Source: Rhizopus sp. PT2906 (lineage: Eukaryota > Mucoromycota > Mucoromycetes > Mucorales > Rhizopodaceae). Taken from it: 13,034 nucleotides of DNA. Below the pieces are notes generated by a model. The model was not told the origin of the DNA, ran no database searches, and worked only from the letters and a program-made list of their open reading frames with translations. Made by a program: the position numbers and the translations under genes. Shown here one piece after another: positions 1-8,730 of this stretch (within the stretch, counting starts at the first letter, position 1; every line of letters starts with the position of its first letter). Location: positions 1 to 13,034 of the forward strand of contig JAMYHX010000770.1 of NCBI GenBank assembly GCA_025529335.1. Direction: 5' to 3'.

Positions 1-1
1 G

Positions 2-832
2 AACCCTAGTCTTGCTATGCCACATATTATTGTCAAAGGTGAGATCTTGAAATGAGAAGCGGTTATTGTAGATCTCATTCTGTCTTTACATCTAGATATG
101 AGTTGTATTAATTATGCAGCTTTAAAAAAGCAAGTGAATATACAAGCGATTGGATTTGATAAGGATAATTGCCTAACAGCACCCTATGCCTCTAATATAC
201 ATCCACCATTTGAGGTATGGATAAATTAAGCTAGAGAAACCATTGTTCTTCCGACTTATATACACGTCAACAGAACGCTTGGGAAGAATGTAAAAAGACA
301 TTTGGTAAAGACAAGGTGATGATTGTTTCTAATTCTGCAGGCACAAAGGACGATGTGGGGCATAAAGATGAGTAAAAAAAAAAAAGCAGTAAAGCAAAAG
401 ACGGACAGGGCAATAAACATGTCTTTTATACAGGCCCAACATTTAGAAGCATCCCTAGGCGTTACGGTGTTAAAGCATGAAGAAAAGAAGCCAGATGGAG
501 GGCATCATTTGGCAGACTATGTGAAGCCAATCAAACCAGAACAAGTGGCATTTGTGGGTGATCGTATCTTGACAGATGTCTTGTTTGGCAACCGTAATGG
601 AAACTTGACTATTTGGACAAGTCAAGTTATTACTGAAGAAGGCGATAATAAACCAGCTCTTTTGGTAATAAAGACACATTGTCTCTTGAAAGTATAAAAG
701 GTTAATTATAGCATTTAGATTCGAAGATTGGAACACCACTTGATCCATATGCTTCAAAGATTAGGAGTGAAAGCACCAGTGCATCCAGGACTGATTGATA
801 ATACATGTGATGATTTTATCATAAAAAAATAA
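2..832 (+). CDS. GEP4: Mitochondrial phosphatidylglycerophosphatase, GEP4 family (5' end missing)
   Basis: GEP4 is a HAD-superfamily phosphatase that removes phosphate from phosphatidylglycerophosphate in the mitochondrial matrix, giving phosphatidylglycerol for cardiolipin synthesis. Model: exons <2-38, 96-214, 274-354, 434-664 and 719-832, about 193 visible residues. HAD motifs appear in order: FDKDNCLTAPY (catalytic Asp34 and Asp36 of the visible part), SNSAGT (71-76), a KKPDGG lysine motif (97-102) and VGDRILTD (120-127). The opening NPSLAMPH is typical of the family N-terminus, so only a short piece including the start codon is lost. Introns are 57, 59, 79 and 54 nt. The last acceptor is the tttag ending at 718; it keeps the tail (HMLQRLGVKAPVHPG) in frame. 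The third intron has an unusual GTGGGG donor, so a few residues near 354/434 are uncertain. Confidence 0.9.
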
Positions 833-836
833 TAAA
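831..836 (+). terminator. Possible poly(A) signal AATAAA of the GEP4 gene
   Basis: An AATAAA hexamer overlaps the GEP4 stop codon (taa, 830-832), and T-rich sequence follows from about 860. It is a plausible 3'-end signal, but such hexamers are common by chance in DNA this AT-rich. Confidence 0.3.
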
Positions 837-1505
837 GGTGTTATACAACCTATTTAAAGTGTGTCTTGTTTCATTATTTTTAATTCTCGCTTCATTGTAA
901 GAATTTATGATTTTTAATGGATTATTTATACCAATACAGACAATGGCTTGTCTTTGGCATTTTTACTATTCGAACGATTATTTTATTACACGATAAATAA
1001 AGTTACTATGTTAATGTTCAGAAACATCGGTAAAGCAATAATGCAATGCAACAATTTGATCTAATAAATATTTTTTTTCTTAACAAAAAAAAATATAGCA
1101 TGTCATCAAGAACAGCTAACACAAATAATTGATGATAATAAAATCAGAAAAAAGGGGTTTAATAACACAATTCAGTCTTGAAGATCTTTTCTGATTTTAC
1201 ATAATATATTCAATTATTGAAAAAAAAAAAGTATCAGCAAGTTTTTTGTCACACTGTTGAAATATTTATATGCAGTTAAATAGATCACTCTGTAATATAT
1301 GATTTTAAAAAAAAAAAAGGAACAAATCCTGCAATCTGTCAATAATTACATTCTACCGTTAAACACGTAAAAATACTCAATTTAAATAGTGCATGAAAAA
1401 GAACAAAAGCAAGGTATAAAATATGTTTATACAAATATTTGTTTTTTTATTATGAAAAATATATATATATATATATATAAAAGGAGGAGAAAAAAAGGGG
1501 GGGAA
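833..1505. other. AT-rich spacer between convergent genes
   Basis: This holds the 3' flanks of GEP4 (+) and of the serine-rich gene (-). It contains many A and T homopolymers and no open frame of note on either strand. A TTTATT at 1446-1451 reads AATAAA on the minus strand and could be the 3'-end signal of the serine-rich gene. I see no RNA gene. Confidence 0.6.
1459..1505. repeat. (AT)n microsatellite followed by a purine tract
   Basis: About ten AT units (1459-1479) run into a purine-only stretch (AAAAGGAGGAG, then A7 and G7) that stops one base before the stop codon of the minus-strand gene at 1506. It therefore lies in that gene's 3' UTR, where it would be pyrimidine-rich RNA. Confidence 0.8.
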
Positions 1506-3690
1506 TTATGCGTCATGATTATTAGATGAGTTTTCTACATATTCAGGAAGCTGTAATGCTCGAGTAATTCTATCCAATCTCTTCATTTCTTCAAAAGCTT
1601 CCTCTGTAGTATATATACGATATTTTTCTTTATAATGGCATATCACTGCTTGAACCGTCACTTCTTTTAATAAACTAACGCATGCCATGCTTTCGAAAAA
1701 TTCACCAGCGTTGATATAAGGTTCATCAATCCAATATTCCCAAATAGATCTCAATACTTCATCTGTCATCTGTTAAAAGAAAATAAGGGATCTTGGCATA
1801 TTTAACCCTCCATTTAAATAATTACCTGATTAGATATCTGTGCTTTCATCCTTCTTTCATCCTTTATCATCTCCTTCTTGCTAATGCTGATCAATCTTGA
1901 AAGATCATCAAATATTCTCTTTAACTTTCTCCTGAATCTGCTAAAATTATTCTGAAGCAACATAACAAGTCGATCAGCTGGTCCAATTGATTTATCACTA
2001 TACACTGTCATGGCAACCAGAGCAGCTTCTTCATTGCTTATATATCTACTATGTACAAATAATCGGAACTGTCTTCTCTCATACTCTTCTTCTTTTTCTT
2101 TTGTGTCCATCACGGTATCTAAAGGTATCGTGGCGCTCAATGGAAGGGGTATATGGCTTGGTTTATAGACTGCTGGCGATTGAACTGTCTTTCTTCTCTT
2201 GGGAAGATAGTCGGCAACAACTGGACATGAAAACGTGACTTTCTTGATAGGTGTTCTTTTAGATGCGATCTTGAGCTGCTTTATAGACGGTAGTTTTCTT
2301 GTGGATGAAAAAAGAGATCTGTGTGACATGTCTTTTTCTAATCGAGGCGCATCATTATCACTATTCTGTGTGGCTCTTTTGGTGATGCTGGGTGTCTCTG
2401 AATGAGTGTTCGTCTTGTTAGTACTCGTCTTTGTGCGCGTATTAGGTTCCTTTGAAGAATATGATTCTTTCTTTTTGAAAGTAGGAGATGGCTCTTTGTC
2501 AAAGTCTTCTTCACCTGAACTGGAAGAGGTATAACTCGAATAGCTCTCGACACTAGAATCGCTTTCATCGGTGGTGAAACTTGCAGTACTGGAGCTGCCA
2601 GAGTCACTGGAATAACTATCGTCGCTTGAGTCATCATCGTATGTACTGGATGTACTTGAAGTGCTTGAAGAAGGAGAAGGTGTTGGTTCCTTGACGGTTT
2701 TTGTTTTCCGCAAAGGCTTGGTTGCCTTCTTTTTTAATTTCCCCTTGTCTTCCTTATTATCCACACGCGACCGTTTTGGCTTAGAAATGGTTGTTTTTCT
2801 TTCTTTTGGTTCTTGTTTTACGGCTGTCGCTTTCCCTGCTCGTTCGCGAGTCACAGGCGTATTACTGCGGAGCTTGCTTGCTCTGGGTGTATCAGGTGGG
2901 GGTAAGACTATCTTGCTATCTAGCTGAAGCAACTTGAGCTCTCGCTTTCTTCTTGAATATTTGGGTCTCTTTCTTTCCGGCTTTGGGGATGATTCGACAG
3001 GCACTGGCGGTTTTTTCTCTTCAAGTAAAGCTTGTGGTGGTTGTGGTGATACAGATGCAGACGAAGGTGTATTGAGACTAATAGGGGATGGTGTTGCAGA
3101 GGATGACGATGCGGGTAGAATAGGCGATGACGAAGGTGAACTATATCTCTTTTCTGCCTTTTTCTTGTATGTCTTTTGGCGTTTGCTGATAATGAAAGAC
3201 GCTGGCAACGGTCTCACTTGTGGTATTTCAGTTTTTGAGTGTAAATGATCTGTCCTCTTGGATTGAATAGGTGGTGCCACGTTAGCCTTATAAAAAGTAG
3301 ATAGTCGTACTCCAGGGTGACCAAAGGTATGAACAATGCTATCTGACTCATCTTCTAAATCCTTCTCCCTGCTTGTACCTCTGACGAATGAAAGTGGGTT
3401 ATGTAATTCATCCAGATATATATTGATATCGTGTCTTGGTGAAAATGAGCTTTCGCTTACTGATAAAATATAAAAAATTAATCTAATGAAACAACACACA
3501 CACACTCTCTCTTATCATTTTATTTACCAGTCTTTACTTCACGCTGTTCTTCTTTTCTAGTTGCTGCTGTTTATATGTTAGAATATTTATATAATTATTT
3601 TTATTCTTTGTTACAATCAGCGCTTGTCCTTGACGTAGATTTGTCTCGACTGCGTAATCTGCTTGAAATGGGAGGTCTCTGTTTTGGCAT
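1506..3690 (-). CDS. Serine-rich basic/acidic protein, probably nuclear, unrecognised family
   Basis: Four-exon model: 3690-3615, 3566-3528, 3459-1826 and 1769-1506, giving 670 residues. Introns of 48, 68 and 56 nt all have GT-AG ends and compatible phases. The ATG at 3690 opens MPKQRPPISSRLRSRDK. The long third exon stays open upstream of 3459, but there it reads through intron 2 and only offers a GTG start. Residues about 140-185 are Ser/Pro-rich. Basic clusters near 198-213 (KPERKRPKYSRRKR) and 263-295 look like nuclear localisation signals. Residues about 300-361 are an acidic Ser/Asp tract rich in potential CK2 sites. Residues about 494-665 are less biased and apparently helical, crossing the last exon junction; this is the likely folded domain. 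The overall look fits a nucleolar or chromatin protein, but I know no family for it. Confidence 0.78.
3490..3512. repeat. Composite (CA)n/(CT)n microsatellite in intron 2 of the serine-rich gene
   Basis: A CACACACA run followed by CTCTCTCT lies inside the predicted intron at 3460-3527. On the sense strand it reads (GA)n then (TG)n. A similar composite occurs in intron 1 of the acyltransferase gene. Confidence 0.8.
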
Positions 3691-3727
3691 ATATTTATAT
3701 TTATATATTTATATATATATATTTTTG
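3688..3727. repeat. TATATTTATA-type low-complexity tract
   Basis: A nearly pure A/T tract lies directly upstream of the minus-strand ATG at 3690 and is followed by purine-rich sequence with an A12 run near 3760-3771. It could act as a nucleosome-poor promoter element for the serine-rich gene; that is inference only. Confidence 0.6.
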
Positions 3728-3823
3728 GTTTGAAAAAGAAAGAGAGAAAAATAGCCAGAAAAAAAAAAAAAGAGAAAAGTGCACAGATAGTTGTAAACAG
3801 CTATTCCAAGTCACGAGACTTCA

Positions 3824-4290
3824 ATGTCTGGTCTGTGCCTTAAAAAACCAGTAACCTTTTCATTATGGCGCAATACAGAATTTAGTCCTTATAGTTTTGC
3901 TAAGGGACCTCTTCTATTCTATGGCAAGAGCTCAGATGCCATAAACTTTGATAATATATCCCTCCAGTATGGCGACGTTCAATACTTATTGATCTAGACA
4001 CTCTTCCTGAGCCACTGTCTGTTGCAATAGAAGAAGTAATAGAAAGTGTTGTTGAAGACTTTAAAAAGGTTACTATCATTAAATCTAAAAAATATAAAAG
4101 TACTGGCAAAATCAAATTGAACACTTTGATCGAGTTATTCAAGATGAGGGAACTAGTAGTGGTAAAAGTAGCAGAACAGTGTGCTATACGTCGTAGCTCT
4201 GTAGACTTCTTTACGGTTTCTGATCATGACAATGACCTGAAATCAACATCATTAGAAATTAACCAAGAGAATCATAAAATTAACTTTTAA
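3824..4290 (+). pseudogene. Broken coding fragment, unrecognised
   Basis: Two overlapping plus-strand frames look coding. The first starts at ATG 3824 and runs about 57 codons to a stop at 3995 (it includes KPVTFSLWRNTEFSPYSFAK). The second, in another frame, is open from 3955 to the TAA at 4288 (111 codons, no early ATG) and includes PPVWRRSILIDLDTLPEPLS and a Lys-rich stretch. No GT-AG intron of normal length joins them in phase, so a frameshift near 3960-3990 is the simplest reading. It lies divergently from the serine-rich gene. I do not recognise the protein. It could be a relic of the neighbouring mobile element, a decayed gene, or a gene with a sequence error. Confidence 0.4.
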
Positions 4291-4454
4291 AAAGATTAAA
4301 ATATATTATACACACTTTTGAATGCTCATTAACCTTTGCCATTGTCTCTTTTTTGCCCTTTTCGTTTTTCTGAGGGATATTGTTACACAAAAATAAGAAA
4401 CTTTGATTGGTCGATTCATGAAACCGTAGATTTTATACTGTCTTTCAGATCAAC

Positions 4455-5125
4455 TTATGGACCTGTACGCCATAGTGTTTCAAAATTCTCTCTTAATCGA
4501 AGTGTCCATCTTATCTTGGTACGACTGCCAATACTCCTTAAGGAGCCCAAAGGAGCCATCAACTGTGCAGCTAGAAGAATGTGATCATGAAAGTAGTTTA
4601 TCACCCCAGGAACACGTTGCATCTCTACCAGTTTGAGGTAAGGGGCCATTCAGAGATATTTGTTACTTTAAGTGGATACAAGCTTCTGACTTTCTCAGAA
4701 ACACAATATACTAGAAAATAAATAGCCTTTTTACCAAAATAGTATTTTTCTGGATTAAGTATCATTTTGGCTGTAGTCAAGCGCTCTGTTACTCTTTTAA
4801 CGTAGTCAAAGTGATGTGCCATATCACCCTTCTTATTAGACGAATGAATGACGATATCATCTATATATGCTTTTACAAAGGAGAACTCACCAAGAATGAT
4901 GTTCATAACCCTCGTGAAGTAGGAGCTCAAATGTTTTAGCCCAAACGGACTTGCTCTAAACATATATTGCTTATTTTTATGTGTAAACGCTGTTTTAATC
5001 TGATATGGTTCATATATGGGTAATCTATGACATGCTTGACGTAAATCCAGTGTGAAGAAGCTATCGGACCCTCTAATTTCAATGAATACCTCTTGGATTA
5101 ACGGGGTAGGTTGATCGTATGAAGT
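4455..5125 (-). pseudogene. Retroelement reverse transcriptase core and connection, frameshifted
   Basis: Frame pieces carry standard RT landmarks: TLDLRQACHRLPI (motif A region), RASPFGLKH (motif B region) and AYIDDIVIHSSN (motif C; both catalytic Asp present, 4856-4861). The frame closes near 4625-4631 and continues in another frame (4455-4649), which carries the connection segment (GVINYFHDHI, then LMAPLGSL). It ends at a stop near 4453, before any clear RNase H domain. The segment between 4964 and about 5125 is open in the core frame but lies upstream of its first ATG. Confidence 0.8.
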
Positions 5126-5150
5126 AATAGCTTGTTTAGGTTATGTAGAT

Positions 5151-5933
5151 CTAGACAAGGTCTAAATCCTGTTTCATTCCCATTGCTATCTTTCTTTGGA
5201 ACAAACGTGATAGGACGATTCCGGGATATAGGTGCAGCAGGTATGATAGTGCCATTTCAAACATTGGCATTAATGCATCCGCTATCGGATATTGACGCTG
5301 ATTCGTAAAGACACCATAAGACGTTTCCAAATGAACAGCTGCCTCTGAAATGCCACATAGCTCTTTTATATCTGTCTTTTGATTTAACTCTATTGTTGGT
5401 TGCAAAGCGGTAAGCAACGTTTTGTGTTCCAATTCTGTGCCAGAATTAGACACATTAGGAATATATTCTTTATCCTCTATGGAGTCATCGAATATGGCTT
5501 TGTTATCATCCCAGTTAGTGGCAACACTCACTAATGCGATACTCAATTTAGGAAGAATGTAACGACCGAACAAGACAGGTGCGTCGCAAACTAAGTTCTT
5601 TAACACGTCAAACTTGTGCTTTACATTTTTACCATTATATTTAATCTCTAAAAGATCTGTTTGACCCACTCTTTCAATCTTTGAATTACCCGCGAGTTGC
5701 ATATGACCTCTTATAGTATTTATTTTTAACTTTTCTATTATTTTATCGTTAATTAACGATATCTCTGACTCAGTGTCTGTGAGGGCATATAGCCTTTGAC
5801 TCTGCAATAAAAATAGTGTTAATGGAACATAAGGATTCTGTTTCATTATTCTTTTATCATCTGGTTCATTATCCTTTAATGCCAAATATTTGTACATACA
5901 TTGCTCTCTATGACTCTCTTTGATATTCTTCAT
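5151..5933 (-). pseudogene. Retroelement protease and start of reverse transcriptase
   Basis: A 260-codon open frame. Residues about 45-130 resemble a retropepsin domain (YALTDTESEISLIN, residues 49-62), but the active-site triad is D-T-E where D-T-G or D-S-G is expected. Residues about 205-225 (QRQYPIADALMP) match the entry to the RT fingers. From about residue 230 the translated frame is meaningless, while another frame gives RT-like residues (FVPKKDSNG, FRPCLDLHNLNK), so a frameshift lies near 5250. The altered glycine would be expected to abolish proteolysis. Confidence 0.75.
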
Positions 5934-6166
5934 GACATTCTGAAAGAGCTTTACATTCTCTTCGTCATGGTATTCTTTTGTCTCTATAGGGTCTTTTTTT
6001 TCTTTATATTATTTACTCTTTTGTTGTTCTTTCTTCGAATAATGGCCTTATTCTGTATCTGTAGGGTACCAGTATAGTTAAGGTTTTTGGGTTTCACTGC
6101 AGTACTATTATCTACCCTGCCATCTTGTCTCTTTTCAAAGTATGATCGGAATTGAAGATATTCCTC

Positions 6167-6211
6167 ACATCTATGCTCTTTGCTATACTCTGCTTTGTTA
6201 CAGAGCCGGCA
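6167..6211 (-). pseudogene. Gag zinc knuckle of the retroelement
   Basis: The minus strand reads CRLCNKAEYSKEHRC: a C-x2-C pair followed by His and Cys (C-x2-C-x7-H-x2-C), the pattern of nucleocapsid knuckles in fungal and plant Ty3 elements. A TAA codon stands directly before the first Cys in this frame, so the frame is already interrupted here. Confidence 0.65.
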
Positions 6212-6600
6212 TTAGTTCTTTAACTCTCTTTTTGAAGCTTCCTCTTCTCTAGATGGTCTATTCGAACCACCTTTACTATAAGTATTAGATTTGGCCACTC
6301 ATTTCTCTCTTGGGATTCACTGGACCCGGTATGTTCATAGTTTCTTTTTAGGGCATTATCCTTCCTTTGTTTTCCTCTTCTCCTTTATCAAACAACTCTT
6401 TCATCTTTCTGTTGCAGTAAGGTAAAAAACTTTTACATCTTCGTAACATAAAATAGAAATGTGTCTGACTCTAGTATATGCTCTTAGTGGAGCTACCATC
6501 TTTCTGATTAAGTTTAATCATTTTCTCTTTAATCAACGGTCTTAGACTATCGCACAGGGGGAAATGTGAAAAAATATAGCCATAAACATCAAGTCTTGTA

Positions 6601-7019
6601 TTTTGACTTTTTTTCATCAACTTGGGGTATTAGTTATAGTTTGTTGTTATTGTTGTTAGTGCATACGAGTATGTGTAAGTATGAAAGCAAAGAGGTAATG
6701 ATTCTCTACTTTATCCTTTGATTTAAAGTGAGCGGAAGGACACAAAGCAAAAAGAAATTGAACTTTTTAAAGAGGTCGAAGTACTAATTCAACACTACCA
6801 ACACTACCGAGATTATTGACAAAGTTTCCCTATATCCTTTTCTTTCCCTCTTTTCTTTCTTTACTTGAATCTGTCATTATTTATATCTTTATCCTTTGAC
6901 TATCAACTCAGTATTGGTATGGCTTTATTGATTGTTTTTCATTTTGTATTTTTATTAAATCAGGCAAATTTCAAGGCACATATCAATCTCTAACCTATTT
7001 CCGTTGAATGCATTTTTTT
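6601..7019. other. Pyrimidine-rich spacer, no gene seen
   Basis: No convincing open frame on either strand. It contains a short GTT-rich stretch (about 6641-6658) and long pyrimidine runs (about 6836-6870). It separates the retroelement relic from the first paralog pair. Confidence 0.5.
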
Positions 7020-7442
7020 TTAATGACAAATGACTACTAAAACGGCCAAATAGTTCTTTTTTTTTTTTCGACCCTCCTCGTAGCATTCCTTCCAATTCAT
7101 TTTTCCTTTTAAATCTTTTTTAAATTTCTTTACAAAGAAAAGGTCGACACTTTCAATTGACTCAATGGGCGTCACCGCTTCCTCATCTTCCTTTGGTGCA
7201 AATATTTTCCTACTTTTTGAAATGTGAATTCCATAGCACTTTTAATGTATTTTTCCACCTTTCTTTTATCATTTTCTTTATTCTTTTTTTGAGATATTTT
7301 TTCCTAACACTAACTCAATCTTATCACATGCATCCAATGCCACTTCTGCCTGGTCTTTAATATCTTTGTTAAGGGAAACATTACATGCACCAGAGAATAC
7401 ACCAGAAATTAGACTAATACTACAGGCGCTACCTCTACTCAT
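7020..7442 (-). pseudogene. Decayed member of an unnamed paralogous family (copy R1)
   Basis: The ATG at 7442-7440 opens MSRGSACSISLISGVFSGAC and runs 54 codons to a TAA at 7278; the rest (KDIKDQAEVALDACDKIELVLG) looks like genuine coding sequence. A shift in the A7 run near 7283-7290 gives a second open stretch (KENDKRKVEKYIKSAMEF), and a third (FAPKEDEEAVTPIESIESVD) lies in the original frame down to a TAA at 7020. Whether an intron or frameshifts separate these pieces cannot be decided by eye; decay is the simpler reading. The head matches copy R4 at 12083-12139 at about 54 of 58 aligned positions, apart from a 12-bp insertion and a 1-bp gap. The longest plus-strand frame here is the antisense shadow. 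Confidence 0.5.
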
Positions 7443-7785
7443 TGCCTATGGCGTCTTTCAACAAAGCTTTTCAACGTGTGGCATCAAGCTAAACATGACT
7501 ATATGAAGATATTATCTTGGATTATTTCTTTTCAAGAGCAAGAAGGGGATAAAAAGAAATGTTGTTATTTATTCATTTATTCTAATTTTACGTTGTCAGT
7601 CTGTCAACAAAGATGCAAAAGCACGCGTAAGTATGATGACATCGTATTTTATATCTGAGTGAGTGAACTGGATAGCCCTAGGTTAGGCAGAGACTTTAAT
7701 AATGTGAAGTTGTATGGCAACATAGGTGGCGCCCCAAGGAAGCGCCCGTAGCATTAGCCTATTTTCTGGTGCACCAAGTGCTTGC
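7373..7785. repeat. Divergent gene-head unit 1 (copies R1 and R2)
   Basis: R1 reads leftward from 7442 and R2 reads rightward from about 7726; their conserved 45-60 bp heads are inverted copies of each other. The 283 bp between them share blocks with the reverse complement of unit 2 (11940-12139): a 16-bp exact match at 7548-7563 against 12033-12048, and a GTTGTCAGT-type block at about 7591-7616. The order of blocks is the same in both units, so they look like one duplicated bidirectional module. Confidence 0.6.
7388..7405. repeat. CACCAG direct repeat marking a 12-bp in-frame insertion in copy R1
   Basis: CACCAG occurs at 7388-7393 and 7400-7405, separated by AGAATA. Copies R2, R3 and R4 have one CACCAG, so R1 gained 12 bp, adding Val-Phe-Ser-Gly inside its Ser-Gly-Ala-Cys motif without changing frame. 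Confidence 0.7.
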
Positions 7786-7821
7786 CGTTTTTTCTGTACC
7801 TTTCACATTTTGGATGACTGA
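7726..7821 (+). pseudogene. Head fragment of the same paralogous family (copy R2)
   Basis: The open frame gives GSARSISLFSGAPSACRFF and stops at TGA 7819. It is the counterpart of copies R1 and R4 (GSA-x-x-I-x-L-x-SGA), but the codon where R1 has its ATG is CCC here and no other in-frame ATG exists, so it lacks a start. Sequence after 7785 does not resemble the other copies. Only a gene head remains. Confidence 0.45.
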
Positions 7822-8295
7822 CACTTTGTTCATGCAAAATTTTAGCGCAAGGTAGACGCTATTATTGATTCAGCGAGCTTTTCGTAACGTGTGAGATACT
7901 TTCCAGTACTGCCACACGGACAAAGAGTGAGGTTTTTATGGGATATTTTCATCGAGCTTTTTGTGAACAATACTCGTTGCGTTGAATAGAGTGCCTCCAA
8001 GGGACCTGGTTGCGCCTGTGCTATTCATTATGTGGTAGACTCTCCATGCGGGCTGGTAAGCTGACCTCAACAACCGTTATAGGTATAGAGTATGGCCTCA
8101 CCATAGACAGTACAGCAACGCGCTCTATACTTGGCGTGACTCCGTTGGTCTAGGGTTATCGACTATATTGGGTTCAAGGACCTATTCTGGGAAGGTGAGT
8201 TTCCCCTCCACAATACTAGAACAGGTTCTCGTTCTGTAGGGAATGGGTTCAAGCTATTTTAGCTAGTTTTGGTGAACGAAGATTCTAGTTTTTCT
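7822..8295. other. Unassigned segment with visibly higher GC
   Basis: This stretch has fewer homopolymers and more G/C than its surroundings. Short frames are open on both strands, the longest plus-strand pieces being about 25-30 codons, and none is recognised. It could be eroded coding DNA downstream of copy R2 or an old insertion. Confidence 0.35.
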
Positions 8296-8511
8296 TTATG
8301 ACTTATTCTGTAAATCAGGTAGCTCACATTTGTCACTATGCAACAGTACAAACCATCCACTAGGTGTCCCTATCAACCGATTACCACTCTGCCCTGGTGT
8401 GAGACTAGAACGATGTAATGTGATCTCAAAGCCATTCTGCAAAAAGCGTTGACATGAGAATTTTAATCTGAAAAAAAATAATTGGAGATCATACTGATTA
8501 AAGAAACACAA
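8296..8511 (-). CDS. Unrecognised 71-codon frame, possible gene fragment
   Basis: The frame starts at ATG 8511 and its C-terminal 50 residues look coding in composition (SSLTPGQSGNRLIGTPSGWF). A TTTTTTTTCAG acceptor-like site lies within it on the sense strand (about 8467-8477), so the real exon may begin there and the first 15 residues may be intronic. I see no matching upstream exon before mL41, whose stop is at 8731. I do not recognise the protein; it may be another relic. Confidence 0.25.
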   Translation of the reverse strand: MCFFNQYDLQLFFFRLKFSCQRFLQNGFEITLHRSSLTPGQSGNRLIGTPSGWFVLLHSDKCELPDLQNKS

Positions 8512-8730
8512 TGACCAACTCTAATAATGAGCCAATATCGTTTCTATTTTGTTCTAATCTTGTAGATAATACGTATATGCTATATTGACCTTATACAAAA
8601 AGAATTGATATGGGTATGCTGTATTCATGTCTTTTAACACTTTTATAAAAAGGGGGCAAAGATGTTCTAGTATTTAATGTATTGATTACTGCGTATTTTA
8701 CAAATATAAAACCAAAAAGAATTGCTGATC

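Larger units (their letters stand above)
4440..6600 (-). mobile_element. Decayed Ty3/Gypsy-like retrotransposon relic (gag-pol)
   Basis: On the minus strand, from high to low coordinates, I see a Gag-like remnant (about 6480-6600), a zinc knuckle (6167-6211), a retropepsin-like protease (about 5544-5801) and a reverse transcriptase with YIDD (4856-4867). This order (nucleocapsid, protease, RT) fits Ty3/Gypsy. The frame is broken several times: an in-frame stop just before the knuckle, shifts near 5250, 5127 and 4630, and a stop near 4455. No integrase is recognised and I found no long terminal repeats, so the element is truncated and inactive. The limits are approximate: the left edge is where RT similarity fades, and the right edge is where the Gag-like frame fades. 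Confidence 0.85.

Noticed and set aside
712..745. Apparent frameshift in GEP4, because FRFEDW is readable in another frame after a shorter intron
   Set aside because: Using the tttag acceptor ending at 718 gives IRRLEHHLIHMLQRLG in phase with no shift; the other frame is chance.
1987..3248. Plus-strand and alternative minus frames of 83-104 codons within the serine-rich gene
   Set aside because: They are shadows of a low-complexity Ser-rich exon; the spliced minus-strand model explains the region.
7157..7658. Plus-strand frames of 67 and 60 codons
   Set aside because: The first is antisense to the R1 coding pieces and rich in Phe/Leu from T-rich DNA. The second lies between the divergent heads, and its similarity to unit 2 is intergenic homology.
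7373..7785. Inverted ends as terminal inverted repeats of a MITE or DNA transposon
   Set aside because: The arms read as related protein heads, homology between R3 and R4 extends to their tails far outside the arms, and no target-site duplication is visible. A mobile origin is not excluded.
8145..8195. tRNA-like stretch (TCCGTTGGTCTAGGGTTATC followed by GGGTTCAAGG)
   Set aside because: It resembles D-arm and T-arm boxes, but there is no room for an anticodon arm, no acceptor stem pairs, and the B box deviates from the consensus.
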